Shown: positions 52,524-61,855 of the stretch, one piece after another
How the letters are laid out: the number at the start of each line of letters is the position of its first letter
Position numbering within the stretch: the first letter of the stretch is position 1
From: Gelidibacter gilvus
GTDB taxonomy: Bacteria > Bacteroidota > Bacteroidia > Flavobacteriales > Flavobacteriaceae
Direction of reading: 5' to 3'
Assembly: GCF_004115975.1 (NCBI RefSeq)
Contig: NZ_SDDZ01000001.1
Span: 124,001 to 188,000, forward strand
Length of the DNA: 64,000 nucleotides
Notes under the pieces: model-generated
What the model saw: only the letters and a program-made list of their open reading frames with translations
Told to the model about the DNA's origin: nothing
Databases searched by the model: none
Translations under genes and position numbers: made by a program

Positions 52524-54686
52524 ATGAAGAAAATATTGCTCTCCCTAACCATTTTTATGATGACCTTTTCATCCGCCCTAAAAGCAGATGAAGGCATGTG
52601 GTTCTTAATGCATATTGAGCGTCTCAACCATAGAGATATGCAAAAAATGGGACTTCAATTGACTGCTGAAGAAATATACAGCATCAACAATAGAAGTTTA
52701 AAAGATGCCATCGTACAATTTAATGGTGGGTGTACTGCCAGTATTGTTTCTGATAGCGGTTTGGTATTGACCAACCACCACTGTGGCTATGATGCGATTG
52801 CAGAATTATCTTCTGCCGATAGAAACCATCTTAAGGATGGCTATTGGGCAAAATCACTCGATGCAGAATTAAAGCCAGAAAGTTTATACGTCAGATTCTT
52901 TGCTAGAATGGATGATGTTTCAACACGTATCTTATCGCAAGTGAATGATACCATGTCTGAAAAAGAACGTGAAGCTGCCATCAATAAAGAGGTTGCTAAA
53001 ATTGAAAAAGAGAATAACGACGGTGGAAAATATACCGTTTCTGTACGATCTTTTTATCAAGGAAATGAGTTCTACTATTTTGTTTATGAAGATTTCAGAG
53101 ATGTGCGTTTAGTAGGCACACCTCCAGAAAGTGTTGGTAAATATGGTGGCGATACAGACAACTGGGAATGGCCAAGACATACCGGCGATTTTGCATTGTT
53201 CAGAGTATATGCTGACCAAGATGGAAATCCAGCAGAATATTCTACGGCTAACTTGCCTTTAAAATCAAAATACCACCTTCCTGTAAGTATTGATGGCGTT
53301 AAAGAAAATGATTTTGCAATGATCTTGGGTTATCCAGGAAGAACCAACCGTTGGATGCCTGCACAAGGGGTTGAACAAAACGTAAAATATGCTTATCCTG
53401 CCTGGGTTGAAGGTTCAAAAGTGAGCATGGATGTCATGAAAAAATACATGGATAATGACGACGCCATCAATTTGATGTATGCGTCTTCTTATGCCAGTAT
53501 TGCCAACTATTGGAAAAACCGTGGTGGTATGATTGATGCTTTAACTGATCATAAAACAGTAGCAACGAAAACTAAAGTTGAGGACGCTTTTAATAAATGG
53601 GCCAATAACAAGAAAAACAAAGCTCAGTATGGCAACGTAATTTCTGATATCAATGCGTATTACAAATTGACCAATGACAAGGCGAAGCACGATAACTACC
53701 TAACTGGTATTTTGCGTGGCAGTAAATTTGCCGCCCTACCTTACAGAATGGGTGGTGCTTTGGAACAATATGCTGCTGCAAACCAAGCCGCTCGTGAGAA
53801 TATGCTTCCAAGGTTACAATCGTTTATAGAAAGTTCTTATAAAGATTACCACTTGCCTTTAGAAAAAGAAATTCTTGCCAAACAATTGAATTTATACGCT
53901 TCTAAAGCAAATTTTCCACTTCCTGAATTGGTAAAAGAAGTTGGTGATAAAAACAACAACGACTTTACAGCTTTTGTAGATTCTGCTTTTGATTCCAGCA
54001 TTTTCACTTCAAAAGAAAACGTCATGGCATTTTTACAAAACCCTGATGCTTCAAAATTAGAAAACGACCAATTGTACAAGTTATCTAGTCAATTATTGAC
54101 AAAATACAGAGAACAACCTGAAAACTTGGTACAACCAGAGAACGATTATCAAGCTGCTTTTAGAAAACTGGTAGCTGGATTACGCGAATCTGGATTGAGC
54201 AATATCAAATATCCTGATGCCAACTCGACATTGCGATTGAGCTATGGAAAAGTGAGAGCTTTACCTAGAAAAGAAGGCGAACAGAATGATGCTGAGGTTA
54301 ACAACTACACGACCTTAAAAGGGATGGCTGCAAAATACATTCCGAATGATGATGAGTTTGACTTGCCACAAGACATGTTGGATGCTTATGAGAAAAAAGA
54401 TTACGGACGTTATGCCAACGAAAAAGGTGAGCTTTCAGTAAACTTTTTATCAGATAATGATATTACCGGAGGTAACTCAGGATCTCCTGTGATCAATGGC
54501 AAAGGTGAATTGATTGGCTTGGCTTTCGACGGAAACATTGAAGCAATGGCTGGTGATGTGATTTTCGATGCGGATTTGCAGAGAACAATTAATGTTGATA
54601 TCAGATATGTCCTTTGGTTGATCGACAAATATTCAGGTGCCAAACATATTGTTGATGAATTGACGATTGTTGGCGGGAAGTCATAG
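52524..54686 (+). CDS. dpp7: S46-family dipeptidyl-peptidase, DPP7 type
   Basis: A 720-residue exported serine exopeptidase with a signal peptide (about 1-22, SSALKADEGMW). The chymotrypsin-like triad is visible: His85 in NHHCGYD, Asp in GDTDNWEW, and Ser652 in GGNSGSPV. The residue 18 after the serine is Gly670 (AFDGN), the position that is Gly in DPP7 and Arg in DPP11 of Porphyromonas. By that established rule it should cleave after hydrophobic or small P1 residues, not after Asp/Glu. The TATTTTTG -7 element at 52493-52500 is 23 bp upstream of the start. Confidence 0.95.
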   Translation: MKKILLSLTIFMMTFSSALKADEGMWFLMHIERLNHRDMQKMGLQLTAEEIYSINNRSLKDAIVQFNGGCTASIVSDSGLVLTNHHCGYDAIAELSSADRNHLKDGYWAKSLDAELKPESLYVRFFARMDDVSTRILSQVNDTMSEKEREAAINKEVAKIEKENNDGGKYTVSVRSFYQGNEFYYFVYEDFRDVRLVGTPPESVGKYGGDTDNWEWPRHTGDFALFRVYADQDGNPAEYSTANLPLKSKYHLPVSIDGVKENDFAMILGYPGRTNRWMPAQGVEQNVKYAYPAWVEGSKVSMDVMKKYMDNDDAINLMYASSYASIANYWKNRGGMIDALTDHKTVATKTKVEDAFNKWANNKKNKAQYGNVISDINAYYKLTNDKAKHDNYLTGILRGSKFAALPYRMGGALEQYAAANQAARENMLPRLQSFIESSYKDYHLPLEKEILAKQLNLYASKANFPLPELVKEVGDKNNNDFTAFVDSAFDSSIFTSKENVMAFLQNPDASKLENDQLYKLSSQLLTKYREQPENLVQPENDYQAAFRKLVAGLRESGLSNIKYPDANSTLRLSYGKVRALPRKEGEQNDAEVNNYTTLKGMAAKYIPNDDEFDLPQDMLDAYEKKDYGRYANEKGELSVNFLSDNDITGGNSGSPVINGKGELIGLAFDGNIEAMAGDVIFDADLQRTINVDIRYVLWLIDKYSGAKHIVDELTIVGGKS

Positions 54687-54740
54687 GTAGTTGGTGAGAC
54701 GGGTGACCGATGACCGAAGACCGAAGAAATTAGATGAAAT

Positions 54741-54779
54741 AAAAAATGCGAACTAAATACTTGGTTCGCATTTTTTTAT
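54741..54779 (+). terminator. Terminator of the S46 peptidase gene
   Basis: ATGCGAAC (54746-54753) pairs with GTTCGCAT (54764-54771), flanked by an A-run and seven T residues. Just before it, GACCGATGACCGAAGACCGAAG (54705-54726) is a short tandem repeat. Confidence 0.92.
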
Positions 54780-54789
54780 TGAAGTGTTT

Positions 54790-55215
54790 TTTGGATCGGT
54801 GAAAATCTGCACGATCAATAGAACGCAGATGACACTGATTTTTTATGATTTGCACTGATCAGATATTGACCATTATTTATTTAACGAGTACAAAGTAAAT
54901 CAGTGAAAATCCGCTCAATCTGTGTCATCAGTGTTCCATTAAATAGAACGCAGAACACGCTGATTTTTTATGATGAGCACTGATCTTATCATCAAACGTT
55001 TATTTAATTTTCACAATCAGATCAGTGAAAATCTGCTCAATCTGTGTCACCTGCCCTGCCGTCAGGCGGGTCAGTGGTCCAACAAAAAAGAACGCAGATG
55101 ACGCTGATTTTTTATGATAAGCACTGATCTTGTCTTCAAACGTTTATTTAATTTTCACAATCAAATCAGTGAAAATCTGCATAATCTGTGTCACCTGCCC
55201 TGCCACTATACGGGT
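54790..55215. repeat. Tandem degenerate repeat of a hairpin-forming spacer element
   Basis: About three and a half copies. Each copy carries ATCAGTGAAAATCTGC, a stretch like TCAATCTGTGTCA, then GAACGCAGATGACACTGATT and TTTTATGAT-GCACTGATC. Copies begin near 54795, 54898, 55019 and 55164. The third and fourth are interrupted by a CCTGCCCTGCC(GTCAGGCGGG) insertion. No gene is recognised between the S46 peptidase and the enoyl-CoA hydratase (569 bp). Confidence 0.88.
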
Positions 55216-55232
55216 CCGCGTTCTATTTGAGA

Positions 55233-55250
55233 TTCCTGCCTGCGCAGGAA
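55233..55250. repeat. Dispersed palindrome TTCCTGC-N4-GCAGGAA, copy 4
   Basis: Perfect 7-bp arms with centre CTGC, 5 bp from the end of the enoyl-CoA hydratase gene. Same arms as the copies in the metal transporter operon. Confidence 0.9.
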
Positions 55251-55255
55251 TTTGT

Positions 55256-56038
55256 TTATTTTCCCGGAAACTCCGCCTTCCGCTTTTCTAAGAATGCCGT
55301 CGTACCTTCGGTAAAATCGTCGGTGCCAAAGCACTTTCCAAATTGTTTGATTTCTACTTTATACCCATCTACACCGTCTTTATAATTGGCGTTAATGGCT
55401 TTAATAGCGCCTTTAATGGCTACAGTAGAGTTTCGCATGATTTTCCCCGCAATCTTTTCACATAAAGGAATCAGCTCATCTTGTGTGGTCACATGATTGA
55501 CCAATCCGTAGGCTTTTGCAGTCTCCGCTTCAATCATGCCGGCAGTCATAACCATTTCCATGGCACGACCTTTTCCAACCAACTGTGGCAAACGTTGTGT
55601 TCCACCATAACCAGGAATAACGCCCAATGAGGTTTCTGGTAAACCCATTTTTGCATTGTCGCTCGCAATCCTGAAATGACAGGCCATTGCCAGTTCGAGT
55701 CCACCACCAAGAGCAAATCCGTTGACCGCTGCAATAACTGGTGTGGAAAGATTTTCAATATAATCAAACAGCAACTCCTGACCCTTAGCCGCCAATTTTC
55801 CACCATCTTCAACATCAAAATGGGCAAACTCACTGATATCCGCACCAGCAACAAAAGCTTTTTCACCACTTCCGGTAATAATGATCACCTTGGTGTTTTT
55901 ATCCTTGTCAGCCACTTTAAAAGCCTGATTGAGCTCGTTAATAGTTGCTTTGTTTAGAGCGTTTAATTTATTAGGACGGTTGATGGTAATGGTTGTAATC
56001 CCGTCGTTTCTTTTTGATAAAATGTTTTCGTATGACAT
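55256..56038 (-). CDS. Enoyl-CoA hydratase/isomerase (crotonase family)
   Basis: A 260-residue crotonase-type enzyme of fatty acid beta-oxidation or related acyl-CoA chemistry. The two catalytic glutamates are in GGGLELAMACHF (about residue 114) and GLPETSLGVIPGYGGTQRLP (about residue 134). The oxyanion-hole stretches AFVAGADISEF and FALGGG are intact. Length is normal. It is a single gene ahead of the NtrY-like kinase on the minus strand, 130 bp from it. Confidence 0.92.
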   Translation of the reverse strand: MSYENILSKRNDGITTITINRPNKLNALNKATINELNQAFKVADKDKNTKVIIITGSGEKAFVAGADISEFAHFDVEDGGKLAAKGQELLFDYIENLSTPVIAAVNGFALGGGLELAMACHFRIASDNAKMGLPETSLGVIPGYGGTQRLPQLVGKGRAMEMVMTAGMIEAETAKAYGLVNHVTTQDELIPLCEKIAGKIMRNSTVAIKGAIKAINANYKDGVDGYKVEIKQFGKCFGTDDFTEGTTAFLEKRKAEFPGK

Positions 56039-56168
56039 ATAAATGTTTTTTATTGTTTCCGCGCCTGTCTGTCGGAAGATAGGACGGTGGAAATCTTTTA
56101 TTTATTAAATATAATTAATTTTTCTCTGTACTATTTGAAGTGACAAAAACTGAAAATTAAGCAATATT

Positions 56169-57647
56169 TTAGGAGATTACGGCTTTCGTAGGAAGAATTT
56201 CTTTCGGAAAAGTCACCGTAAACGTCGTTCCTTTCCCATTTTGGGAAGTAAAAGTAATGGTTCCTTTATAAGTTTCTACGATGTTTTTAACCATTGCCAA
56301 TCCAAGACCCATTCCGCTTGACTTTGTAGTAAATTTAGGTTCAAATATTCTGTCAATATTTTCATCGGTAATCCCCTTTCCATTATCAGAAACAGAAATT
56401 TTCACCAAATCATTCTCAGACATCACACTGACCACAACTTTGGGGTCTTTGCAATCCGCAACAGCTTGGGTGGCATTTTTAACCAAATTGGTAATCACCC
56501 GTATCAATTGTGTACGGTCTAATTGGGAAATAATTTCCTTTTCATCGGCCACAAAAGCAATATAATCTTCACTAAAAATATCTAAGGCCAACTTTACAAT
56601 TTTAACCACATTCAGGGTTTCATTTTTTTGCGCAGGCATTTTGGCGAAATTGGAAAAGGCAGATGCAATAGAACTCATCGTATCAATTTGCTGAATAAGT
56701 GTTTTGCTGTATTCATCGACTTTCTGGTGAATTTCTGGATCTTCCGGATTAAACTTACGCTGAAAACTTTGAACACTGAGTCGCATTGGCGTTAGCGGAT
56801 TTTTTATTTCGTGCGCTACTTGTTTTGCCATTTCCCGCCATGCCTGTTCACGTTCTGACGTGGCCAGCTTAACCGCACTTTCCTGTAGTTGATCAATCAT
56901 ACTATTGTAGGAATTCACCAAAGTAGCAATCTCTTCACTGGACGATTCAATGTCAATGCGTTGATTTTGTTTTCCTAATCGCGTCGTATTTATTTTATCA
57001 CTAATCGTTTTAAGCGATTTTGTAATGTATTTAGAAAGGAAATAGGCTAGTAAAATAGCTAAGATCAGCATCACAAAATAGGCATAGCCCAAACGCTCTA
57101 AAAACTCATTCAATTCCTTATTTAAAATGTCATCATTCTGAATATAATGAAGGTTTAAAATCGCGATCGGTTTAAATTTTTTATCTGTTATATAGGTAAA
57201 AGACGATTGAAACGTTTGATCATGCTGCTCTATTTTCTCAACATACCTATGTTTGGCTGTATTGGAAAGGGCATTTAAAATATCCGCACTCAAACAACTT
57301 GAAAGTGTATCTCCCTCAATACTGGATTTTGAAGATTTTAATAAGCCGCCCTCAAGATCAAACAGATTGACTTGCAATTGGTGGATATCTGCAATCTTAT
57401 AAATTTCTTCCCTAAAAATTAAAGGTATTCTTTCAGTTTTGGGCTCCCATGATGTTTCACGGATGACAAAGTCAATATGCCGTCTGATATTATCTTCTTT
57501 GCGTTCTAAACGATTCCGGTGATATTCCTGAGCTTCTTCATTATATTGATAAATAGTGACCGCGGCAATAAGAATGGAAGCAATAAGCACCAACAAAATC
57601 ATTGCAAAAAAGATGCGTACGCGTAAGGAAAGTCTTCTGATTCTCAT
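56169..57647 (-). CDS. NtrY-like sensor histidine kinase
   Basis: A 492-residue membrane kinase. The first helix (about 10-31) and a second (about 190-212) flank a periplasmic sensing region. A HAMP domain follows (about 212-265). The dimerisation domain has the phospho-accepting His in VAHEIKNPLTPMRLSVQ (about residue 281), and the ATPase part has NLVKNATQAV, DNGKGITDEN and GMGLGLAM (about 385-455). No response regulator adjoins it. The kinase is likely autonomous or paired with a distant regulator; the orphan response regulator at 5351 is far away and not an obvious partner. Confidence 0.92.
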   Translation of the reverse strand: MRIRRLSLRVRIFFAMILLVLIASILIAAVTIYQYNEEAQEYHRNRLERKEDNIRRHIDFVIRETSWEPKTERIPLIFREEIYKIADIHQLQVNLFDLEGGLLKSSKSSIEGDTLSSCLSADILNALSNTAKHRYVEKIEQHDQTFQSSFTYITDKKFKPIAILNLHYIQNDDILNKELNEFLERLGYAYFVMLILAILLAYFLSKYITKSLKTISDKINTTRLGKQNQRIDIESSSEEIATLVNSYNSMIDQLQESAVKLATSEREQAWREMAKQVAHEIKNPLTPMRLSVQSFQRKFNPEDPEIHQKVDEYSKTLIQQIDTMSSIASAFSNFAKMPAQKNETLNVVKIVKLALDIFSEDYIAFVADEKEIISQLDRTQLIRVITNLVKNATQAVADCKDPKVVVSVMSENDLVKISVSDNGKGITDENIDRIFEPKFTTKSSGMGLGLAMVKNIVETYKGTITFTSQNGKGTTFTVTFPKEILPTKAVIS

Positions 57648-57890
57648 TTAAATAATTGTAGCTCGATAAAGATAGCAATAATCAGGCCAATGACGGTTGC
57701 ATCTTAAATTTCAAAAAATCAAATGCTCAAATTCCAATGGATTGGTGATTGTAGATCAGTCCAAGCTTTTTCTATCAGTATGAATCGGTTCAGACGGACG
57801 GCGCGGGACTTTGAGAACATTTATTTTTGAATAAAAAATAACGTCGTCTGAAACTTGGAATTTGAAACTTGGAACTTGGAATTTAAAATT

Positions 57891-58439
57891 CTAAACATCA
57901 GGATTTCGATTTCTGATGTTTTTATATAATTTAAATCCCAGCATTAATAGAATACCTAAAACCACGATGCCCACCACTCCAAAAATCCAGTTGATTGAAT
58001 TTTTTAGGATCACCAAAAACACCACAGAAAACAAGATAAACGTGGCACCTTCATTCCATAGCCTCATAAAATTAGAGGTTTTTTTAACCTCATCACGTTG
58101 CAATTGTTTGTAATAGTGATGGGTTTTTAAATGATAAATGATAAGTAAAACCACAAATGCCAATTTCACATGCATCCAACCTTGATGTAACCAAGATGGG
58201 ATTAAAATAAGTAACCAAATTGCAAAAACAGTGGCTAAAATTGCCGAAGGCCAGGTAATAATGTTCCACAAACGTTTGGCCATCAATTTGAGTTGTTTAC
58301 CCAGAATTTCCTTTTCAGGGGATGGTTTATGAAAGGCTTCAATTTGATAGACAAACAACCTCGGAATGTAAAATAATCCCGCGAACCAGGTGATAACAAA
58401 AATAAGATGTAGCGCTTTTATATAATTGTAATAGTCCAT
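57891..58439 (-). CDS. hemJ: Protoporphyrinogen oxidase HemJ
   Basis: A 182-residue membrane protein with four or five helices and the HemJ/UPF0093 signature HLIFVITWFAGLFYIPRLFVY (conserved His at residue 11 and the Trp-Phe-Ala-Gly run). HemJ oxidises protoporphyrinogen IX to protoporphyrin IX in bacteria lacking HemY or HemG. It lies in the same stretch as hemH, hemA and hemC, and is separated from the MATE gene upstream on its strand by 14 bp, which supports the assignment. Confidence 0.93.
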   Translation of the reverse strand: MDYYNYIKALHLIFVITWFAGLFYIPRLFVYQIEAFHKPSPEKEILGKQLKLMAKRLWNIITWPSAILATVFAIWLLILIPSWLHQGWMHVKLAFVVLLIIYHLKTHHYYKQLQRDEVKKTSNFMRLWNEGATFILFSVVFLVILKNSINWIFGVVGIVVLGILLMLGFKLYKNIRNRNPDV

Positions 58440-58453
58440 CGTTCAAAAATAAA

Positions 58454-59806
58454 TTAAACATCTTTAGGAATCAAATTCTTCTTGACTTCACGATTTAAGA
58501 AATAGGCGGTCACGATGGTGGCTAATACATCTGAAATTGGAAACGAAATCCAAACCCCAAATTCGCCGTAAAACTTCGGTAAAATTAAGATGAGCGGAAT
58601 GAAGAAAAAACCTTGTCTGGATAAAGTCAATAATAGTGCAGGTACAGCTTTTCCAATGGCTTGAAAATAGGCGGCACCAATCAACTGCCATGCAATAATG
58701 GGCGTTGCAGCAAATACCCAACGCATATCGTTTGGTGCTTGACTAACAACATCAGCATCTGTGGTGAACATCCTTGTGATACTTTCCGGAAATATCATCA
58801 ATACAATAAACACCAAAGTAGCCAGAATCGCGGCGTATTTAATGGCCGTATTTAGCGTTTCTTTTACGCGATGGTAGTTTTCCGCCCCGTAATTAAAACC
58901 GGCAATCGGCAAAAATCCTTGAGTAACCCCAAGAACAGGAAACATGGCAAACATTAACATTCTTCCCGCAATGGCATAGGAGGTCACAGAAGTTTCCCCA
59001 CCCAGATCAAACAAGATATTATTCATAAACAAATAGGTAACGCTCACCACCGCTTGACGCGACAACGTGACGAAGCCCAAAGAAGTGATTTCTTTTACGA
59101 TTGGAAAATTCAATCCCAAATGCGCAAAGTCAATTTTTAATTCTGATTTTTTAGATACAAAAAACCAAATTATGAATGCCAAACAAATCCCATAAGAAAG
59201 CGTAGTAGCCCAAGCAGCACCCGCCATTCCGAAATCCATAACATAGATAAAAATATAATCCATGATCAAGTTACTGACCGAAGGAATCATCATAGCATAC
59301 ATGGCAAATTTTGGCTTTCCCTCCGCTCTAATGACCGTATTTGCCATCATACAAAGTGCTAAAAGCGGCACTCCGTAAAGAACAATTTCATAATAGATTT
59401 TAGCGGGCTCAAAAATACCGCCTTTGCCACCAAAGGATTCGATAATGCCATCTGCAAAAAGCAATCCCACAGTGACCAAAGAAAGTGTCAACACCAAAGT
59501 CAAAGTGATTTGGTTACCGAAAGTTTTCAGCGCCTTTTCGTAGTTGTTACCGCCCAAGGCCCTAGAAATTATAGAAGAACCTCCAATCCCGATAGCCATT
59601 CCCAAAGCCGCAATAAAAAACGACACTGGTAACACCACATTAATAGCTGCGATGGCCGTAGACCCAATCCAATTTCCGACAAAAATAGTATCCACCAAGA
59701 TATTCAGCGACATTACCAAAATCCCGATTGATGCAGGAACAGCTTGCTTTATTAAAAGCTTGCTAATGGGTTGTGTGCCTAAATCTTGAGAGGAGTCTTT
59801 AGCCAT
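58454..59806 (-). CDS. MATE-family efflux transporter
   Basis: A 450-residue cation-coupled exporter with about twelve membrane helices and the two-fold MATE arrangement (LIKQAVPASIGILVMSLN at the start; GVTQGFLPIAGFNYGAENY near residue 290). The start at 59806 is favoured over an in-frame ATG at 59836 because it overlaps the hemH stop codon as TAATG, a translational coupling signal. The physical link to hemH suggests export of a porphyrin-like or toxic by-product, but this is inference; drug export is the family norm. Confidence 0.93.
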   Translation of the reverse strand: MAKDSSQDLGTQPISKLLIKQAVPASIGILVMSLNILVDTIFVGNWIGSTAIAAINVVLPVSFFIAALGMAIGIGGSSIISRALGGNNYEKALKTFGNQITLTLVLTLSLVTVGLLFADGIIESFGGKGGIFEPAKIYYEIVLYGVPLLALCMMANTVIRAEGKPKFAMYAMMIPSVSNLIMDYIFIYVMDFGMAGAAWATTLSYGICLAFIIWFFVSKKSELKIDFAHLGLNFPIVKEITSLGFVTLSRQAVVSVTYLFMNNILFDLGGETSVTSYAIAGRMLMFAMFPVLGVTQGFLPIAGFNYGAENYHRVKETLNTAIKYAAILATLVFIVLMIFPESITRMFTTDADVVSQAPNDMRWVFAATPIIAWQLIGAAYFQAIGKAVPALLLTLSRQGFFFIPLILILPKFYGEFGVWISFPISDVLATIVTAYFLNREVKKNLIPKDV

Positions 59807-60840
59807 TATACAGGTACGGCTTCTGAGGTTGCCCACTCATCGATCCAATTGGAAAGTATCGTCACAAATTCATCGTCATCATTTAAACACGGTACGGTTG
59901 TAAATTCCTTACCACCCACTTCATGGAAGATTTCTTGACCTTCCATGGCAATTTCTTCTAAGGTTTCTAAACAATCACTTACAAATGCAGGCGTTACAAC
60001 GGCCAAGTTCTGCACCCCTTTTTTGCCCATACGCTCGATAGTCAAATCTGTTGGAGGCTGCAACCATGGATCAAATCCTAATCTAGACTGAAAGGAGGAA
60101 GAATAGGTGCCTTCTTTTAAATTGAGTTTTTCGGCCACTAAGCGTGTGACTTCCAAACATTGGTGACGGTAGCAAAATTCGTGCGCCGGCGATGGTGTTA
60201 TGCAACAGCTCTTGTCGATTTTACAATGTGATTTTGTGATGTCACGTTTTCGGATATGACGTTCTGGAACCCCATGATAAGAAAACAACAAATGATCATA
60301 AGGATTGTTTTTTAAATGTCTTCCTATAGAATTGGAAAGGACATCAATATAATCTTCGCGATTATAAAACGCTTTCAAATCGGAGATCTTAAGATTTGGA
60401 AAATGTTCTTTCCGTATTTCTTCTGCCAACACCAAAATAGTTTCGGTAGTTGCCATGGCAAATTGTGGATAAAGCGGCATCAAAAAGACCTCTTCAACCC
60501 CCTTGTCAACCAACTCTTGAAGCCCTTTTTTAATGGTTAAACTCCCATAGCGCATTGCCAAAGCCACAGGAAGATCGGTGTTTTTTTGTATTTTTTTCTG
60601 AAGTCGCTCAGAAATTACAATTAACGGTGAACCTTCCTCCCACCATATTTTTTGGTACGCTTCCGCGGATGCCTTTGGGCGTGTATTTAAAATAATCCCT
60701 TTTACGATGAAGGTTCTTAACCACAGCGGAACGTCAATGACGCGTTCATCCATTAAAAACTCACTTAAATAAGGCTTAACATCTTCTGGTGTTGGGCTGT
60801 CCGGCGAACCTAAATTGACAAGTAATACTCCTTTTTTCAT
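59806..60840 (-). CDS. hemH: Ferrochelatase
   Basis: A 344-residue enzyme that inserts ferrous iron into protoporphyrin IX, the last step of heme b synthesis. Motifs include VNLGSPDSPTPEDVKPYL (N-terminus), SYHGVPERHIRKRD with the catalytic His (about residue 190), the Cys-rich KIDKSCCITPSPAHEFCYRHQC (about 207-228) and the porphyrin-side TYSSSFQSRLGFDPWLQPPT with a later VVTPAFVSDCLETLEE. It is first of a unit with the MATE gene and hemJ. A palindrome of the TTCCTGC family precedes its start. Confidence 0.96.
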   Translation of the reverse strand: MKKGVLLVNLGSPDSPTPEDVKPYLSEFLMDERVIDVPLWLRTFIVKGIILNTRPKASAEAYQKIWWEEGSPLIVISERLQKKIQKNTDLPVALAMRYGSLTIKKGLQELVDKGVEEVFLMPLYPQFAMATTETILVLAEEIRKEHFPNLKISDLKAFYNREDYIDVLSNSIGRHLKNNPYDHLLFSYHGVPERHIRKRDITKSHCKIDKSCCITPSPAHEFCYRHQCLEVTRLVAEKLNLKEGTYSSSFQSRLGFDPWLQPPTDLTIERMGKKGVQNLAVVTPAFVSDCLETLEEIAMEGQEIFHEVGGKEFTTVPCLNDDDEFVTILSNWIDEWATSEAVPV

Positions 60841-60846
60841 ATCTTA

Positions 60847-60864
60847 TTCCTGCGAAGGCAGGAA
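60847..60864. repeat. Dispersed palindrome TTCCTGC-N4-GCAGGAA, copy 5
   Basis: Perfect 7-bp arms with centre GAAG, identical to copy 1. It lies 6 bp upstream of the hemH start codon, within the transcript leader. Confidence 0.9.
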
Positions 60865-60943
60865 TCTATTTTTTAATTATATCCAATTTCAACAGATCTT
60901 CAAGTCACGGAAGTCTCCGTATGAACATCTTTTAAATATTAAT

Positions 60944-61846
60944 TTACGAAGATAATGACATTAAATATTTTTTGGGGGTCGTGCCATATTTCTTTTTAAA
61001 TGCCACTATAAAGTGACTCGATGTACTATAACCAACTTTTAAGCCTACTTCATTCACATTGTAGTCATTGGACTCCAAAAGCTTTCTTGCGACTTCCATC
61101 TTATAATCGAATAAAAAACTATAAACCGTATCCCCATATATCTGCTTAAAACCTTCTTTAAGTTTTTTTATGTTCAATCCAATCTCCTCAGAAAGCTCCT
61201 GCAAGGTTGGTGGTTCTGCCATTCTGGAAATGACAATATCCTTGGCTTTTCTGATTTTGATGACATTGGTATCATCCACCAAAAACGGACACTGTTCAAT
61301 ATTGGCATCTTCACTTCTATTGAAATACAAACTTAAGAGCTCATAGGCTTTCCCCTTGAAATAAAGGTTTTTGATGGAGGAATTCAAGTTATAATGAATC
61401 AACTGCGTCAAACCAATAGCCATGGAAGGTGAAATTTTTCCGTCCTTATAATATTTTTTATCCTTATTGTCATTGCTCAAAAAAGTGATGTATCCCGCTT
61501 CTTGAGAGAACAAGCCATGGAACTTTTTTATGGAGATCACAATCGAGACCAACCACGAATTGGGATGCATTTCCATATGCATGGGCAAATCACGTTGTGG
61601 GTTGTACAACAAGAGTGAATTTTCCTCCATGATATCCAAAGCATAGCGCCCTTCATTGAAAATGAATTTACTAAAGCCTTTTAAACAAAAGTGAAATTGA
61701 ATAAAACTACTGTCTATCTCGCGTGTAATAATTTCTACGGCGTTGCTCTCGTTTTGATAGGTCAACACCAAAAAACCGTCATCAATCTCAGTCTCCTCTA
61801 AAGAACCTTTAACGACATTTTTTAAATCCATTATTTTAATATCCAT
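60944..61846 (-). CDS. AraC-family regulator of the heme locus
   Basis: A 300-residue regulator with a long N-terminal sensing part (about 1-195) and an AraC DNA-binding domain at the C-terminus (about 200-300: QELSEEIGLNIKKLKEGFKQIYG, then VGYSTSSHFIVAFKKKYGTTPKKYL). The C-terminal half resembles PchR-type regulators of iron and heme uptake. It lies between hemH and hemA, divergent from hemA. A palindrome like that of the DtxR-type gene sits 10 bp before its start, which suggests iron- or manganese-linked control. Its targets are probably neighbouring heme genes. Confidence 0.92.
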   Translation of the reverse strand: MDIKIMDLKNVVKGSLEETEIDDGFLVLTYQNESNAVEIITREIDSSFIQFHFCLKGFSKFIFNEGRYALDIMEENSLLLYNPQRDLPMHMEMHPNSWLVSIVISIKKFHGLFSQEAGYITFLSNDNKDKKYYKDGKISPSMAIGLTQLIHYNLNSSIKNLYFKGKAYELLSLYFNRSEDANIEQCPFLVDDTNVIKIRKAKDIVISRMAEPPTLQELSEEIGLNIKKLKEGFKQIYGDTVYSFLFDYKMEVARKLLESNDYNVNEVGLKVGYSTSSHFIVAFKKKYGTTPKKYLMSLSS

Positions 61847-61855
61847 TGTTTCTTA

